The notes beneath the pieces are model-generated. The model worked only from the letters and a program-made list of their open reading frames with translations. It searched no databases and was not told the DNA's origin. From Planctomycetia bacterium (GTDB lineage: Bacteria > Planctomycetota > Planctomycetia > Pirellulales > Thermoguttaceae): a stretch of 35,524 nucleotides of DNA. Shown piece after piece: positions 1 to 7,479 of this stretch. The stretch covers positions 1 to 35,524 of the forward strand of contig JAUNSU010000033.1 in assembly GCA_030539035.1 (NCBI GenBank). The letters run 5' to 3'. Each line of letters opens with the position of its first letter. Position 1 is the stretch's first letter. The translations under genes were made by a program, and so were the position numbers.

Positions 1-7
1 ATACCGA

Positions 8-1540
8 ATGAATCCGATTCGCATATTTATCAGCAGTGTTCAAAAAGAGTTGGCCGAAGAACGAATGGTCTTGCGGGACTATTTGCAAGGCGACCCGCTG
101 TTGCGTCGATTCTTTGAAGTTTTTCTGTTTGAAGATATGCCTGCCGCCGATCAGCGAGCCGATCAATGCTATTTGTCGGAAGTGAAAAAATGCGATATTT
201 ATCTCGGTATTTTCGGTAATGAATATGGCTGGGAAGATAAAAAAGACGGCCTTTCGCCGACTCACAAGGAATACAATCTTGCGTCGAAACTCGAAAAACA
301 GCGTCTGATTTATGTCAAAGGAGCGGACGACAAAGCACGGCATCCCAAGATGAAAGCATTGGTCCGGAAAATCGGGGATGATCTGATTCGCCGCCGATTT
401 AATTCATGCGAGGAACTGCGGACTTCGGTTTACGCCAGCCTGGTTCGTGTTTTGGAAGAACGGGAATTGATCTGTTTTTCGCCCTTTGATGCCAGTTATT
501 GTCGAGACGCAACCATGAATGACCTCGACAATGATCGGATCACCGAATTTCTTGGTCTTGCCCGACGCGGACGCAGTTTCCCTTTGCCGGGCAATTCGTC
601 CCCGAAAAAAGTATTGACTCATTTGAATCTGTTGAACAAAGGGCGACCGACTCATGCGGCCATTCTTTTGTTCGGTAAAAAGCCGCAACGATTTCTCCTG
701 ACCTCTGAAGTAAAATGCGCTCATTTTCACGGAACGACCGTTTGCAAGCCGATTCCTTCCTATCAGGTTTATAAGGGAACTGTATTCGAGCTTGTTGAAC
801 AGGCGAAAGATTTCGTTTTGTCGAAAATCAATCTTTGGGTTGGGACACGGGAAAAAAGTGCTCAAGTTCCGGTACAATATGAATTCCCGCAAGAGGTCGT
901 TACTGAAGCCATTGTCAATGCCATTGCCCATCGCGATTACACCAGTAACGCAAGCGTTCAGGTCATGCTCTTTGCCGATCGCCTTGAAATATGGAATCCG
1001 GGCGCATTGCCTCCGCCGCTGACGCTCAAGAAAATTCGCAAGCCGCATGCTTCCATCCCTGGCAACCCGCTCATTGCCGAAGCCTTATACCTGACAAAAT
1101 ACATCGAACGAATGGGAACGGGCATTATCGATATGATTACCCGTTGTAAAGACGCCGGTATTCCCGAACCGGAAATCAGAATCGACGGGGGCTGTTTTAT
1201 TTTGACTTTACGTCGTATAGTAAAAAAGACTCAATCAGGGACGAAGGACGATAAAATAGGGGTCCCAGTGGAGGTCCCAGTCGGGGTCCAAGAAGGGGGC
1301 CAAGAGTTTGGAAATACGGATTTGCTGATTCTTACTGCCTTGTCGAAAAACGTATTTTCCAGTATTGAGCTGACAATGGCAATCGGTTATTCCCAACGAA
1401 CGCGGAATTATCGAACTTCCTTAAACAAATTGCTTGTTTTAGGATACATTGAAATGACAATCCCCAAGAGTCCAAGAAGTAAAAATCAAAAATATCGAAT
1501 TACGATTAAAGGGCGTGAATACCTGAAAACAAGGAATTAG
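8..1540 (+). CDS. DUF4062 / RecG-like ATP-binding (HATPase_c_4) / winged-helix protein
   Basis: The 510-residue protein starts with a DUF4062 domain (about residues 3-100; opening IRIFISSVQKELAEER and the GNEYGW segment are typical). A middle part (about 190-290, with ILLFGKKPQRF) matches the region that normally links an AlbA_2/Schlafen-like domain to a GHKL ATPase. An HATPase_c_4 domain of the RecG C-terminal type follows (about 294-400; N-box EAIVNAIAHRDY, G-box MGTGI), and the end (about 430-510) looks like a winged helix. The usual N-terminal AlbA_2 domain appears to be replaced by DUF4062. Residues 418-433 are four tetrapeptides from a 12-bp DNA repeat. The role is unknown; relatives are annotated as transcriptional regulators, and DUF4062 occurs in NTPases suspected of defence roles (inference). 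The ATG at 8 keeps the whole DUF4062 motif; any ribosome binding site lies outside the window. Confidence 0.85.
   Translation: MNPIRIFISSVQKELAEERMVLRDYLQGDPLLRRFFEVFLFEDMPAADQRADQCYLSEVKKCDIYLGIFGNEYGWEDKKDGLSPTHKEYNLASKLEKQRLIYVKGADDKARHPKMKALVRKIGDDLIRRRFNSCEELRTSVYASLVRVLEERELICFSPFDASYCRDATMNDLDNDRITEFLGLARRGRSFPLPGNSSPKKVLTHLNLLNKGRPTHAAILLFGKKPQRFLLTSEVKCAHFHGTTVCKPIPSYQVYKGTVFELVEQAKDFVLSKINLWVGTREKSAQVPVQYEFPQEVVTEAIVNAIAHRDYTSNASVQVMLFADRLEIWNPGALPPPLTLKKIRKPHASIPGNPLIAEALYLTKYIERMGTGIIDMITRCKDAGIPEPEIRIDGGCFILTLRRIVKKTQSGTKDDKIGVPVEVPVGVQEGGQEFGNTDLLILTALSKNVFSSIELTMAIGYSQRTRNYRTSLNKLLVLGYIEMTIPKSPRSKNQKYRITIKGREYLKTRN
1259..1306 (+). repeat. 12-bp tandem repeat, four copies, inside the linker of the DUF4062 protein
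   Basis: Four units begin at 1259, 1271, 1283 and 1295: GGGGTCCCAGTG, GAGGTCCCAGTC, GGGGTCCAAGAA and GGGGGCCAAGAG. They are in frame and encode GVPV-EVPV-GVQE-GGQE between the ATPase and winged-helix domains. Because the period is a multiple of three, copy-number change would lengthen or shorten the linker without a frameshift. Confidence 0.85.
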
Positions 1541-2237
1541 GAATAAAATGGCAAAATTCCGGAACAGGATCTGACCAGGATGGGACAGGGATTCCATCCG
1601 CGAGTTTATAGATCAAATATGATATTGAATCCGAAACAGCCGTCCGAATAATACGGTCTTCGTGGATCGTTTATCTGCTTCTCATTTGAACCCCTTGCGA
1701 TCCACTTGTCTTTTACACTGAGCTTGTTAAAATAATGTGCAGTCAAATAGATTTTAAACCGATGTTTTTCGCTCTTAAAAAGGTCCGGGATTCTGTAAAT
1801 CACTGATCGAAAAAACGAGTAATCGGCCTTGTTTGACTCTTTCGCAGAAATTTTAATATGAATATTTTGACGCGATAGCCTTTGTTTGTTGACGAGAATC
1901 AACCACTCTTGGGATGAATGTCCCTTTAGATCAAACGAACGAAGCGCTGCCTCCCGTCGGTGGGATCGGTCTGGTTTTCAGGCTTTTCCGTTCGATTAAG
2001 GTTTCCTCGTTGCGATATTGTGTTCAGTTTTCTTGGGCAAATGTTTCGGAAACGAAGTTTTTGTTTGGGAAGATCGTACGCTTTATTGCAATCGAGGAGC
2101 CTGGGAGCGCCGGTGCCGTTGCTTGATCTGCCCTGTGGTTGGGGCCTCGTCGGCAACTGTCGCCGCGCTCCCTTTTTCTTTTCAAACGACAGGTTTTGGA
2201 AAAGGAACCCGGTGATGGCTGTCCGAGAGGAGCGGCC
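1541..2237. other. Non-coding or decayed stretch between the DUF4062 gene and the RecE-like gene
   Basis: About 700 bases hold no convincing gene. Short open frames exist on both strands (one listed separately at 1606-1902), but none has a recognisable domain plus a good start. From 1541 to about 1900 the DNA is AT-rich; from about 1930 to 2237 it is more GC-rich, with frames giving Cys/Arg-rich, unnatural-looking peptides. It may be the remains of mobile or phage genes, given the RecE-like neighbour, but no family can be named. Confidence 0.4.
1606..1902 (-). CDS. Doubtful small ORF, possibly a gene fragment
   Basis: A 98-codon leftward frame begins at TTG (1902) with no good ribosome binding site. 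The open frame continues upstream without a start to a stop near 1980. Its composition looks protein-like (aromatic and charged residues, segment FKSEKHRFKIYLTAHYF, ending GCFGFNIIFDL), unlike the Cys/Arg-rich shadow frames nearby. I do not recognise it. It may be the C-terminal remnant of a degraded gene or a chance frame. Confidence 0.2.
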   Translation of the reverse strand: MILVNKQRLSRQNIHIKISAKESNKADYSFFRSVIYRIPDLFKSEKHRFKIYLTAHYFNKLSVKDKWIARGSNEKQINDPRRPYYSDGCFGFNIIFDL

Positions 2238-3002
2238 ATGTCTTTTACCGATGTTTTATCCCTATACAAGAGCGAAAAACCGCTGATTGATCCGGCTTTT
2301 TTTCTCAAGGAATCGTCAGTGATCTACTTTTCGAAGAGAAACGACTATTTGACCATCACTGATCTCAAAAAGTTCATCGGTCCGCCGCCAAAGTCAACTG
2401 ACCCGGTTTCCGATGAAGAGCGAGCGGAAAAATTTCTGACCGGCCGCGCTTCTCATACATTGATTCTGGAAGGAAAAGCGGCTTTCGACAATGAATTTAC
2501 GCTAATAAAATCGGAGAAAGGGAACCGGGAATATCTCACCGAACCCCAATATAAAACAGTCGAAGACCTGAAAACCGCAGTTGAGAACAATCCATCTGCC
2601 CTACTTCTGCTTGAAAAAGGACTTGCCGAAGGAGTTGTTCGGTCAAAATACGCAAACTTTTTCTGTCAAATCCGAATCGACTGGTTCAACCCGTATTACG
2701 GTATTATTGACCTGAAAACAACGGACAGTTTTTCCCAATTCGAGCGTGAAATTACAGCATACCGCTATTACGAACAGCTGGCCTTCTTTCGAGCAATCCT
2801 GCGTGAAGCCGCCGGTGTTTCCGTTCCTGCTTTCTTAATCATTGTTGGTAAACGCGAGCTGAAAAGTGAAGTCCGAGCAGTGCCGGAAACTATTCTGGAT
2901 CAGAAAGAAGCCGAAATCATGGAACATTTAAAGCGTTTTGAACTTAGCCGTCCACAGGAGATGCAGACAATGATACCCGACCCGGAAAAGATTATTTTTT
3001 GA
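2238..3002 (+). CDS. RecE-like PD-(D/E)XK exonuclease domain protein (DUF3799 type)
   Basis: The 254-residue protein resembles the nuclease domain of exodeoxyribonuclease VIII (RecE), a 5'-3' double-strand exonuclease used in phage-type recombination. Visible motifs are ASHTLILEG (His73, like the HCLLLEP segment of RecE), RIDW (Asp148), IIDLKTT (Asp158, Lys160, the D-X-K core) and EQLAFF (Gln180). The length fits an isolated nuclease domain without the long non-catalytic N-terminus of E. coli RecE. The ATG at 2238 was chosen over an in-frame ATG at 2139 because GAGAGGAG (2225-2232) sits 5 bases upstream and the homology begins after it. No RecT/Bet annealing partner lies in the window, so its biological partner is unknown. 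It probably derives from a phage or mobile element. Confidence 0.75.
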   Translation: MSFTDVLSLYKSEKPLIDPAFFLKESSVIYFSKRNDYLTITDLKKFIGPPPKSTDPVSDEERAEKFLTGRASHTLILEGKAAFDNEFTLIKSEKGNREYLTEPQYKTVEDLKTAVENNPSALLLLEKGLAEGVVRSKYANFFCQIRIDWFNPYYGIIDLKTTDSFSQFEREITAYRYYEQLAFFRAILREAAGVSVPAFLIIVGKRELKSEVRAVPETILDQKEAEIMEHLKRFELSRPQEMQTMIPDPEKIIF

Positions 3003-3006
3003 TACA

Positions 3007-3034
3007 TTGTTTTTTTTCTTTTTTTGGATATAAT
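3007..3034 (+). promoter_or_regulatory. Putative sigma70 promoter for the lipoprotein gene
   Basis: TTGTTT (3007-3012), a 16-base T-rich spacer and a perfect TATAAT (3029-3034) directly follow the stop of the RecE-like gene. This implies a leader of about 120 bases before the ATG at 3165. Confidence 0.5.
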
Positions 3035-3164
3035 ATACTTCAAAAGGCTTTTGAAAATGGATCATGAGGCGGTTGCGGTTAAAATTGGGAAAATCGTTTG
3101 AAAACGAGCAAAAACGCCTGTATTCATGATCTTTTCTGCAAAATGAAAACCAGGGAGGCCTCAA

Positions 3165-3644
3165 ATGGCAAAAAAAGTGTTGTTTGGTTTTTTGGCGGGG
3201 ATTCTTTTCAGCTTTTCCGGGTGCGGAAGCAGTATTTCGCTCGACAATTCACCTGCTCCAAGTACTCCGGCGCCGAATGCGAAAGCGCCGGCGGCCGCTC
3301 CTGCTGCCGTGAAAGGGGAGGGGAGTAAAGAAGAAGTCAAGGCCGCCGATGTCGGTGCAACCGGAAAAGGAAAATTTGCTGATTCCGCCGAGAAACCGAT
3401 GTCCGTGGTAACCGTTCCTCTCGCAACGTATTTCAAAGCACAGGAAATGGTCGTTTTCCGTATGCAAATCCCCGAAGCGATGAAGCTCTATAAAGCGGAA
3501 AACGGAGAAAATCCGAAAACCCAGGATGAATTCATGCAGAAAATCATAAAAGCCAACCAGATCGTTCTTCCTACCCTTCCGGCCGGCGACTCTTATTTTT
3601 ATGATCCAAGCGACGCGATCCTGAAAATCAAAACAAAGAAATAA
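3165..3644 (+). CDS. Predicted lipoprotein of unknown function
   Basis: A 159-residue protein with a lipoprotein signal: MAKKVLFGFLAGILFSFSGC, Cys at residue 20 preceded by Ser-Gly. After the lipidation site comes an Ala/Pro-rich flexible stretch (about residues 28-52), then a compact C-terminal part (about 85-159) including MKLYKAENGENPKTQDEF. That part resembles the C-terminal segment of pseudopilin-like or planctomycete-specific proteins (family resemblance by eye only). GGGAGG (3153-3158) sits 6 bases before the ATG. It has its own promoter and is followed by a hairpin, so it is probably monocistronic. The likely location is membrane-anchored and facing the periplasm. Function unknown. 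Confidence 0.7.
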   Translation: MAKKVLFGFLAGILFSFSGCGSSISLDNSPAPSTPAPNAKAPAAAPAAVKGEGSKEEVKAADVGATGKGKFADSAEKPMSVVTVPLATYFKAQEMVVFRMQIPEAMKLYKAENGENPKTQDEFMQKIIKANQIVLPTLPAGDSYFYDPSDAILKIKTKK

Positions 3645-3706
3645 AAAACTTTTATTTGATATTTTCACCGCTATATTGGGACAAAACGGCAGAATCGTTA
3701 AAATTT

Positions 3707-3740
3707 CCCCCTTTTTTGGAAAAAGATGTAAAAAAGGGGG
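3707..3740 (+). terminator. Strong hairpin after the lipoprotein gene
   Basis: CCCCCTTTTTT (3707-3717) pairs perfectly with AAAAAAGGGGG (3730-3740), giving an 11-bp stem and a 12-base loop. No U-tract follows, so it may be a terminator of unusual form or an RNA-end stabiliser. It separates the lipoprotein gene from the next promoter. Confidence 0.55.
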
Positions 3741-3759
3741 TTCAGGGAAGATTTATTTC

Positions 3760-3787
3760 TTGCAATTATCTGAATTTTAGTTAAAAT
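3760..3787 (+). promoter_or_regulatory. Putative promoter of the 3856-8535 operon
   Basis: TTGCAA (3760-3765), a 16-base spacer and TAAAAT (3782-3787) lie about 70 bases before the first gene of the operon. The same TTGCA(A/T)-16-TAAAAT arrangement is found before panC (13071-13098). Confidence 0.55.
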
Positions 3788-3855
3788 AGGGAATTAGTAT
3801 CAGGGATAGGGGTCGCCCTTTTTTTTCTAAGACAGACATTCAAAATGGAGTTGGA

Positions 3856-4329
3856 ATGATGAAAAGACGACAAAACAGATGGGGACTGCTTATGATATTA
3901 GGCGGCCTGTTTTTTTTAGGGGTCTATTTTCTGGTTTCCTACAAAGGAACGGTTCGAGCTCAATATCCTCCAGTTCCGCAGAACGGGGGAGCGGGGTTTG
4001 GAGCGGTTTCGCAGGGAATGGGAAACGAAGCGATCGCGGCCGTTGCGGGAAACCGTCCGGTCAACGTTGCGCGGCCTTTGGAAGTTCCCCCTTTGTACGC
4101 ATTTGAAAGCAAAGTGAGCGATGCGTGTCAACAGATCGTTTTGGTCGATTCGCAAACAAAACGGATCTGTGTGTATCATGTCAAATTACAAGGTAATAAA
4201 AGTACGATCGAGATGGTGGCTTCGAGAAATTTTCAGTGGGATCTGAAGCTGGACGATTTTAACGGAGTCGGTATTTCACCCGCACAGATCAAGGAACAGG
4301 TCCTTCAAAAAGAGGGAACCCGTCCTTAG
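3856..4329 (+). CDS. Small membrane-anchored protein of unknown function
   Basis: A 157-residue protein with one N-terminal hydrophobic segment (about residues 10-29, GLLMILGGLFFLGVYFLVSY) that can be a signal anchor. A short Pro/Gly-rich stretch follows, then a C-terminal domain (about 75-157) with predicted beta character (QQIVLVDSQTKRICVYHVKLQG). GGAG (3847-3850) lies 5 bases before the ATG; the second codon is also ATG. It opens an operon of four genes whose gaps are 57, overlapping and 4 bases. I do not recognise the family. The C-terminal part most likely lies outside the cytoplasmic membrane. Confidence 0.7.
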   Translation: MMKRRQNRWGLLMILGGLFFLGVYFLVSYKGTVRAQYPPVPQNGGAGFGAVSQGMGNEAIAAVAGNRPVNVARPLEVPPLYAFESKVSDACQQIVLVDSQTKRICVYHVKLQGNKSTIEMVASRNFQWDLKLDDFNGVGISPAQIKEQVLQKEGTRP

Positions 4330-4386
4330 CGGGCAGGCAAAACGTGCGAGCAGAGATCTGTTCGTCTTAAAATTGAGGAACGATGA

Positions 4387-6237
4387 ATGAGCCAATATTA
4401 TAATCTGGAGAAGACGTCCGAGATTTTGAAATTGACCCCGGGTGAAGTCAACCGGTTGCGGGAACAGGGAAAACTCCATGGTTTTCGTGATGGGATCGAC
4501 TGGAAATTCCGCCAGGAAGATGTCGAGAAGTATCTTACAGATATGATCAAGGCGCGCAATCCGGATGCTAATATGGATCTGCTCGGAAAAGGGGAAGAAG
4601 ATACCCCGACGATCCTTGCATCTGCCCAGAGTTCGAATTTTGCATCTCTGCTCGATCAGGCGACCGACTCCCTTGATCTCAACACGGGAACGGACGACAA
4701 TGCGGATTTCTTTAATTTGGTTCCTCAGAATGACAGCGGAAATGATGAGACAACACTGTTTACGAGTGATGACGGGCTCAATCTCGACGGAGATGAAGGC
4801 TTGACGCTTCCTTCCGGCGGTGATGATTTTGATCTGGATCTTGGCGGAGATGAAGGACTTGTTCTCGGGGGAACAGGCGGCAGTATGAGTGATCTTGATC
4901 TTGGCGGCGACAGCGGTCTTGTCCTTGGCGGATCGAGTCCGAGCAGTCTTGATCTCAATGGCGACAGCGGTCTTGTGATTGGCGGAAGCGGCAGCGATCT
5001 GAATCTGGGGACAGGAAGCGGAATTTCCCTGCTGGATGATCAGTCTTCTTTCGATCTCAGTTCCGAAGGAGATAATATTGTCCTGAACGCCGGCGGATCC
5101 GGTAAGGAAAAATTGGGCGGCAACGATCTTGCCGTTGCCGATGAAACGACGATATCCAGTTCGGGTACCTTGGATGAAGACGGTCTTTTCGCGTTGGCAA
5201 ACGATGTTACCATTGCCCCGACCGGGACTCCTTCGCTCGCTCCGGCCGACGAAGAGACCCAGCTTGCGCTGACGGATTCGGAAACGGATAAATCGGAACC
5301 AGAAGAAGACATTTTTAAACTTGCGGGAGAAGAGCCGGCCTCAGTTCCGTCGCATCAGGCGAAGATCGATCTTGAGAAAAACACTCCGGAGCCGGAGGAA
5401 GACGATGATGATATTTTCAAATTGGCGCCGGAACCGGATGATGCGTCCACAATGCTTGCGGAGCCTTCCCAGAAGCCGGTGATTTCACCCGAAGCGCTTG
5501 AGAAAAAGGAAGATGAAGACGACAGTCTTTTTCAGCTGGTATCGGAAACCCCTGCTGATGATGAATCATCCGTTCTCGCCCTTCATCCCGGCGCGGATAC
5601 GGAATCATCGACGGTTCTTGGAGAAATATCGGAAGACTTCCAGCTTGCACCGTCGGGCGATGCCCAGGAAGATTCCGATTCCGGAAGCGCATCCCAGGTG
5701 ATTCAAATCGACGATGAGAACAGTCCTTTTGTATCGGAAGACGGGGGAGATTCCAATCCGCCCGGATCGGATTTTTCCAGTCCTTTTGAAACACTGGAAG
5801 AAGGAAATGGCTTCCCCGGAGCGGGCAGTTTCGGCGATCCGGAATCTTCGGATCAGGAGACCAGTCCTTTTGGAGAACAGCCAACGGAAGATGCCGGCGG
5901 TTTTGGGCCTCCTTTCGAAACGGCCGAAGATCAGAGCGGACAAACTTTTCCCGGCACTGGTCCTGGTCCCAGCGCTGGTCCCGGCTTCGGCGAAGAGCTT
6001 CCTCAAACGGCGACAGCAACCGAAGGGTGCTCGTGGGCCGCTGGAAAGGGATGCTTGCATGAAGCCCATTTTTCCGGTTTGGATATTCTTTTGGTCCTTG
6101 TCCCCAGCCTGATCATACTGATCCCGACCGCAATGGCCGCTTACGAACTGATCCGTTTTATCTGGAGCTGGGATGAGCCGTTCACCTTAACTGGAACGAT
6201 CCTCGAATTCGTCGGAGGACTGTTTAAAATCATTTAA
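4387..6237 (+). CDS. HTH-domain protein with acidic repeats and C-terminal membrane segment
   Basis: 616 residues in three parts. Residues 1-51 are an excisionase/MerR-type helix-turn-helix (LEKTSEILKLTPGEVNRLREQG, then the wing-like DWKFRQEDVEKYL). Residues about 55-550 are highly acidic and low-complexity: three near copies of LDLGGDxGLVLGG with a weaker fourth (about 148-208), then spaced motifs of the form (D/E)DxFxLA, such as EEDIFKLA and DDDIFKLA (about 300-430), and later SPF/PPF(E/G) motifs (about 450-530). Residues about 564-595 form a transmembrane helix (LDILLVLVPSLIILIPTAMA), followed by a short hydrophobic tail. GAGGAA (4375-4380) sits 6 bases before the chosen ATG; the ATG at 4383 is out of frame. 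It overlaps the next gene by one base (TAATG), so the two are translationally coupled. The layout suggests a membrane-tethered scaffold or regulator (inference). Resembles planctomycete proteins of unknown function. Confidence 0.75.
   Translation: MSQYYNLEKTSEILKLTPGEVNRLREQGKLHGFRDGIDWKFRQEDVEKYLTDMIKARNPDANMDLLGKGEEDTPTILASAQSSNFASLLDQATDSLDLNTGTDDNADFFNLVPQNDSGNDETTLFTSDDGLNLDGDEGLTLPSGGDDFDLDLGGDEGLVLGGTGGSMSDLDLGGDSGLVLGGSSPSSLDLNGDSGLVIGGSGSDLNLGTGSGISLLDDQSSFDLSSEGDNIVLNAGGSGKEKLGGNDLAVADETTISSSGTLDEDGLFALANDVTIAPTGTPSLAPADEETQLALTDSETDKSEPEEDIFKLAGEEPASVPSHQAKIDLEKNTPEPEEDDDDIFKLAPEPDDASTMLAEPSQKPVISPEALEKKEDEDDSLFQLVSETPADDESSVLALHPGADTESSTVLGEISEDFQLAPSGDAQEDSDSGSASQVIQIDDENSPFVSEDGGDSNPPGSDFSSPFETLEEGNGFPGAGSFGDPESSDQETSPFGEQPTEDAGGFGPPFETAEDQSGQTFPGTGPGPSAGPGFGEELPQTATATEGCSWAAGKGCLHEAHFSGLDILLVLVPSLIILIPTAMAAYELIRFIWSWDEPFTLTGTILEFVGGLFKII
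4828..5010 (+). repeat. Coding repeats LDLGG-DxGLVLGG
   Basis: Tandem units of about 14-20 residues (cores DLDLGGDEGLVLGG, DLDLGGDSGLVLGG, LDLNGDSGLVIGG and a weaker SDLNLGTGSGI) are encoded by similar DNA such as GATCTTGGCGG-type segments. The pattern recalls calcium-binding-like Gly/Asp repeats, but the RTX nonapeptide GGxGxDxLx is not present, so calcium binding is only a guess. Confidence 0.7.
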
Positions 6238-7475
6238 TGCGTATTGCCCATATTATTACCCGTCTCATTATTGGCGGAGCCCAGGAAAATACGATTCTGA
6301 ACTGCGAAGATCTGATTCAGGATTACGGGGATGATGTTCTGCTGATTACCGGACCTTCTGAAGGGCCGGAAGGGAGTCTGCTGGAACGGGTGCGATCGGG
6401 AATTCATTGGGGAACCTCTCTTCGGGAGCCGGTTTCCGGAGAAAAATCCGGGACAGTTCCTTATGTAATCGTTCCGTCGATGATTCGGGCCATTCATCCG
6501 TGGAAAGATTTTTCAGCTTACGGGAAGATCAAAAAAATTCTTCGGGAATTCAAGCCTGATGTTGTTCATACGCACAGCGCGAAAGCGGGGATTCTCGGCC
6601 GATACGCGGCCCGTGCGGTCAATGTTCCCGTGATCGTTCATGGAGTCCATGGTGCTCCGTTCTATCCTTATCAAAATCCGCTTGTCCGCTGGTTTTACCG
6701 GAAATGTGAACAGGCGGCGGCCCGAAAAACCGATGGATTCGTTTCCGTTGCAGACGCGATGACCGATCTTATGGTTGAAGGGAAAGTTGCTCCACGCGAA
6801 AAGTTCAGTACGATCTACAGCGGAATGGAAGTCGAGTCGTTTTTAAATTCCGGAGATCTTCGGGCAGAGAGCCGGGAAAAGCTGGGAATTTCGCCCGACA
6901 AGGTGGTGATCGGAAAAGCTGCCCGTCTTTTTCATTTAAAAGGACATGAATATGTGATTGAAGCGGCGAAAGAAGTGGTCCGTTCGTGTCCGAATGCCGT
7001 TTTTCTCTTTGTTGGCGACGGGATATTGACGGAACCGCTGAAAAAAAAGATTCGGGAAGCGGGGTTGAGCGATTATTTTATTTTTACGGGCCTTGTTCGT
7101 CCGGAGCATATTCCGGAGATGTTTGCGGCGATGGATATTGTGGTTCATACGAGTTTGCGGGAAGGACTTGCGCGAGTTCTTCCGCAAGGGCTCCTTTCCG
7201 GAAAGCCGGTTGTAAGCTATGATATAGACGGTGCCCGGGAAGTCGTTCTTGATGGCAAGACAGGTTTTCTTCTTCCACCCGGAGAGATCCCGCGGCTCGC
7301 GGAAGATTTGATCCGTCTTGTAAACGATCCGGAACTGCGGGCCCGATTTGGTCAAGAGGGTCGAAAACGCTTCTCAAAACAGTTCGATCATCATTTTATG
7401 ACCGAACGGATCCGATCCCTTTACGTAGAACTCTTAAAAAAGAAAATGGAATTGTCCGGCGGGACCAGAAGGTGA
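6237..7475 (+). CDS. Glycosyltransferase family 4 (GT-B fold)
   Basis: A 412-residue glycosyltransferase likely to transfer a sugar from a nucleotide-sugar to a lipid- or polysaccharide-linked acceptor at the cytoplasmic face. The N-terminal domain has IIGGAQENT and VVHTHSAKAGILGRYAAR. The C-terminal domain has GKAARLFHLKGHEYVIEAA and the nucleotide-sugar site SLREGLARVLPQGLLSGKPVV. In the EX7E motif the second Glu is Gln (EGLARVLPQ), a form I recall from one GT4 subgroup. The ATG overlaps the previous stop (TAATG); GGAGG (6213-6217) is too far away to be its own ribosome site, so translation probably depends on the upstream gene. Acceptor and sugar cannot be told from sequence. Confidence 0.9.
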   Translation: MRIAHIITRLIIGGAQENTILNCEDLIQDYGDDVLLITGPSEGPEGSLLERVRSGIHWGTSLREPVSGEKSGTVPYVIVPSMIRAIHPWKDFSAYGKIKKILREFKPDVVHTHSAKAGILGRYAARAVNVPVIVHGVHGAPFYPYQNPLVRWFYRKCEQAAARKTDGFVSVADAMTDLMVEGKVAPREKFSTIYSGMEVESFLNSGDLRAESREKLGISPDKVVIGKAARLFHLKGHEYVIEAAKEVVRSCPNAVFLFVGDGILTEPLKKKIREAGLSDYFIFTGLVRPEHIPEMFAAMDIVVHTSLREGLARVLPQGLLSGKPVVSYDIDGAREVVLDGKTGFLLPPGEIPRLAEDLIRLVNDPELRARFGQEGRKRFSKQFDHHFMTERIRSLYVELLKKKMELSGGTRR

Positions 7476-7479
7476 AATT

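Noticed and set aside
404..1048. 214-codon leftward open frame inside the DUF4062 gene
   Set aside because: Arg/Ser-rich composition without any domain; the opposite frame holds clear DUF4062 and ATPase motifs.
1960..2286. 108-codon frame before the RecE-like gene
   Set aside because: Cys/Trp/Arg-rich peptide with no domain that overlaps the well-supported start and ribosome site of the nuclease gene.
5605..6069. Overlapping leftward frames opposite the acidic protein gene
   Set aside because: Arg/Phe-rich complements of acidic codons; no ribosome site or domain.
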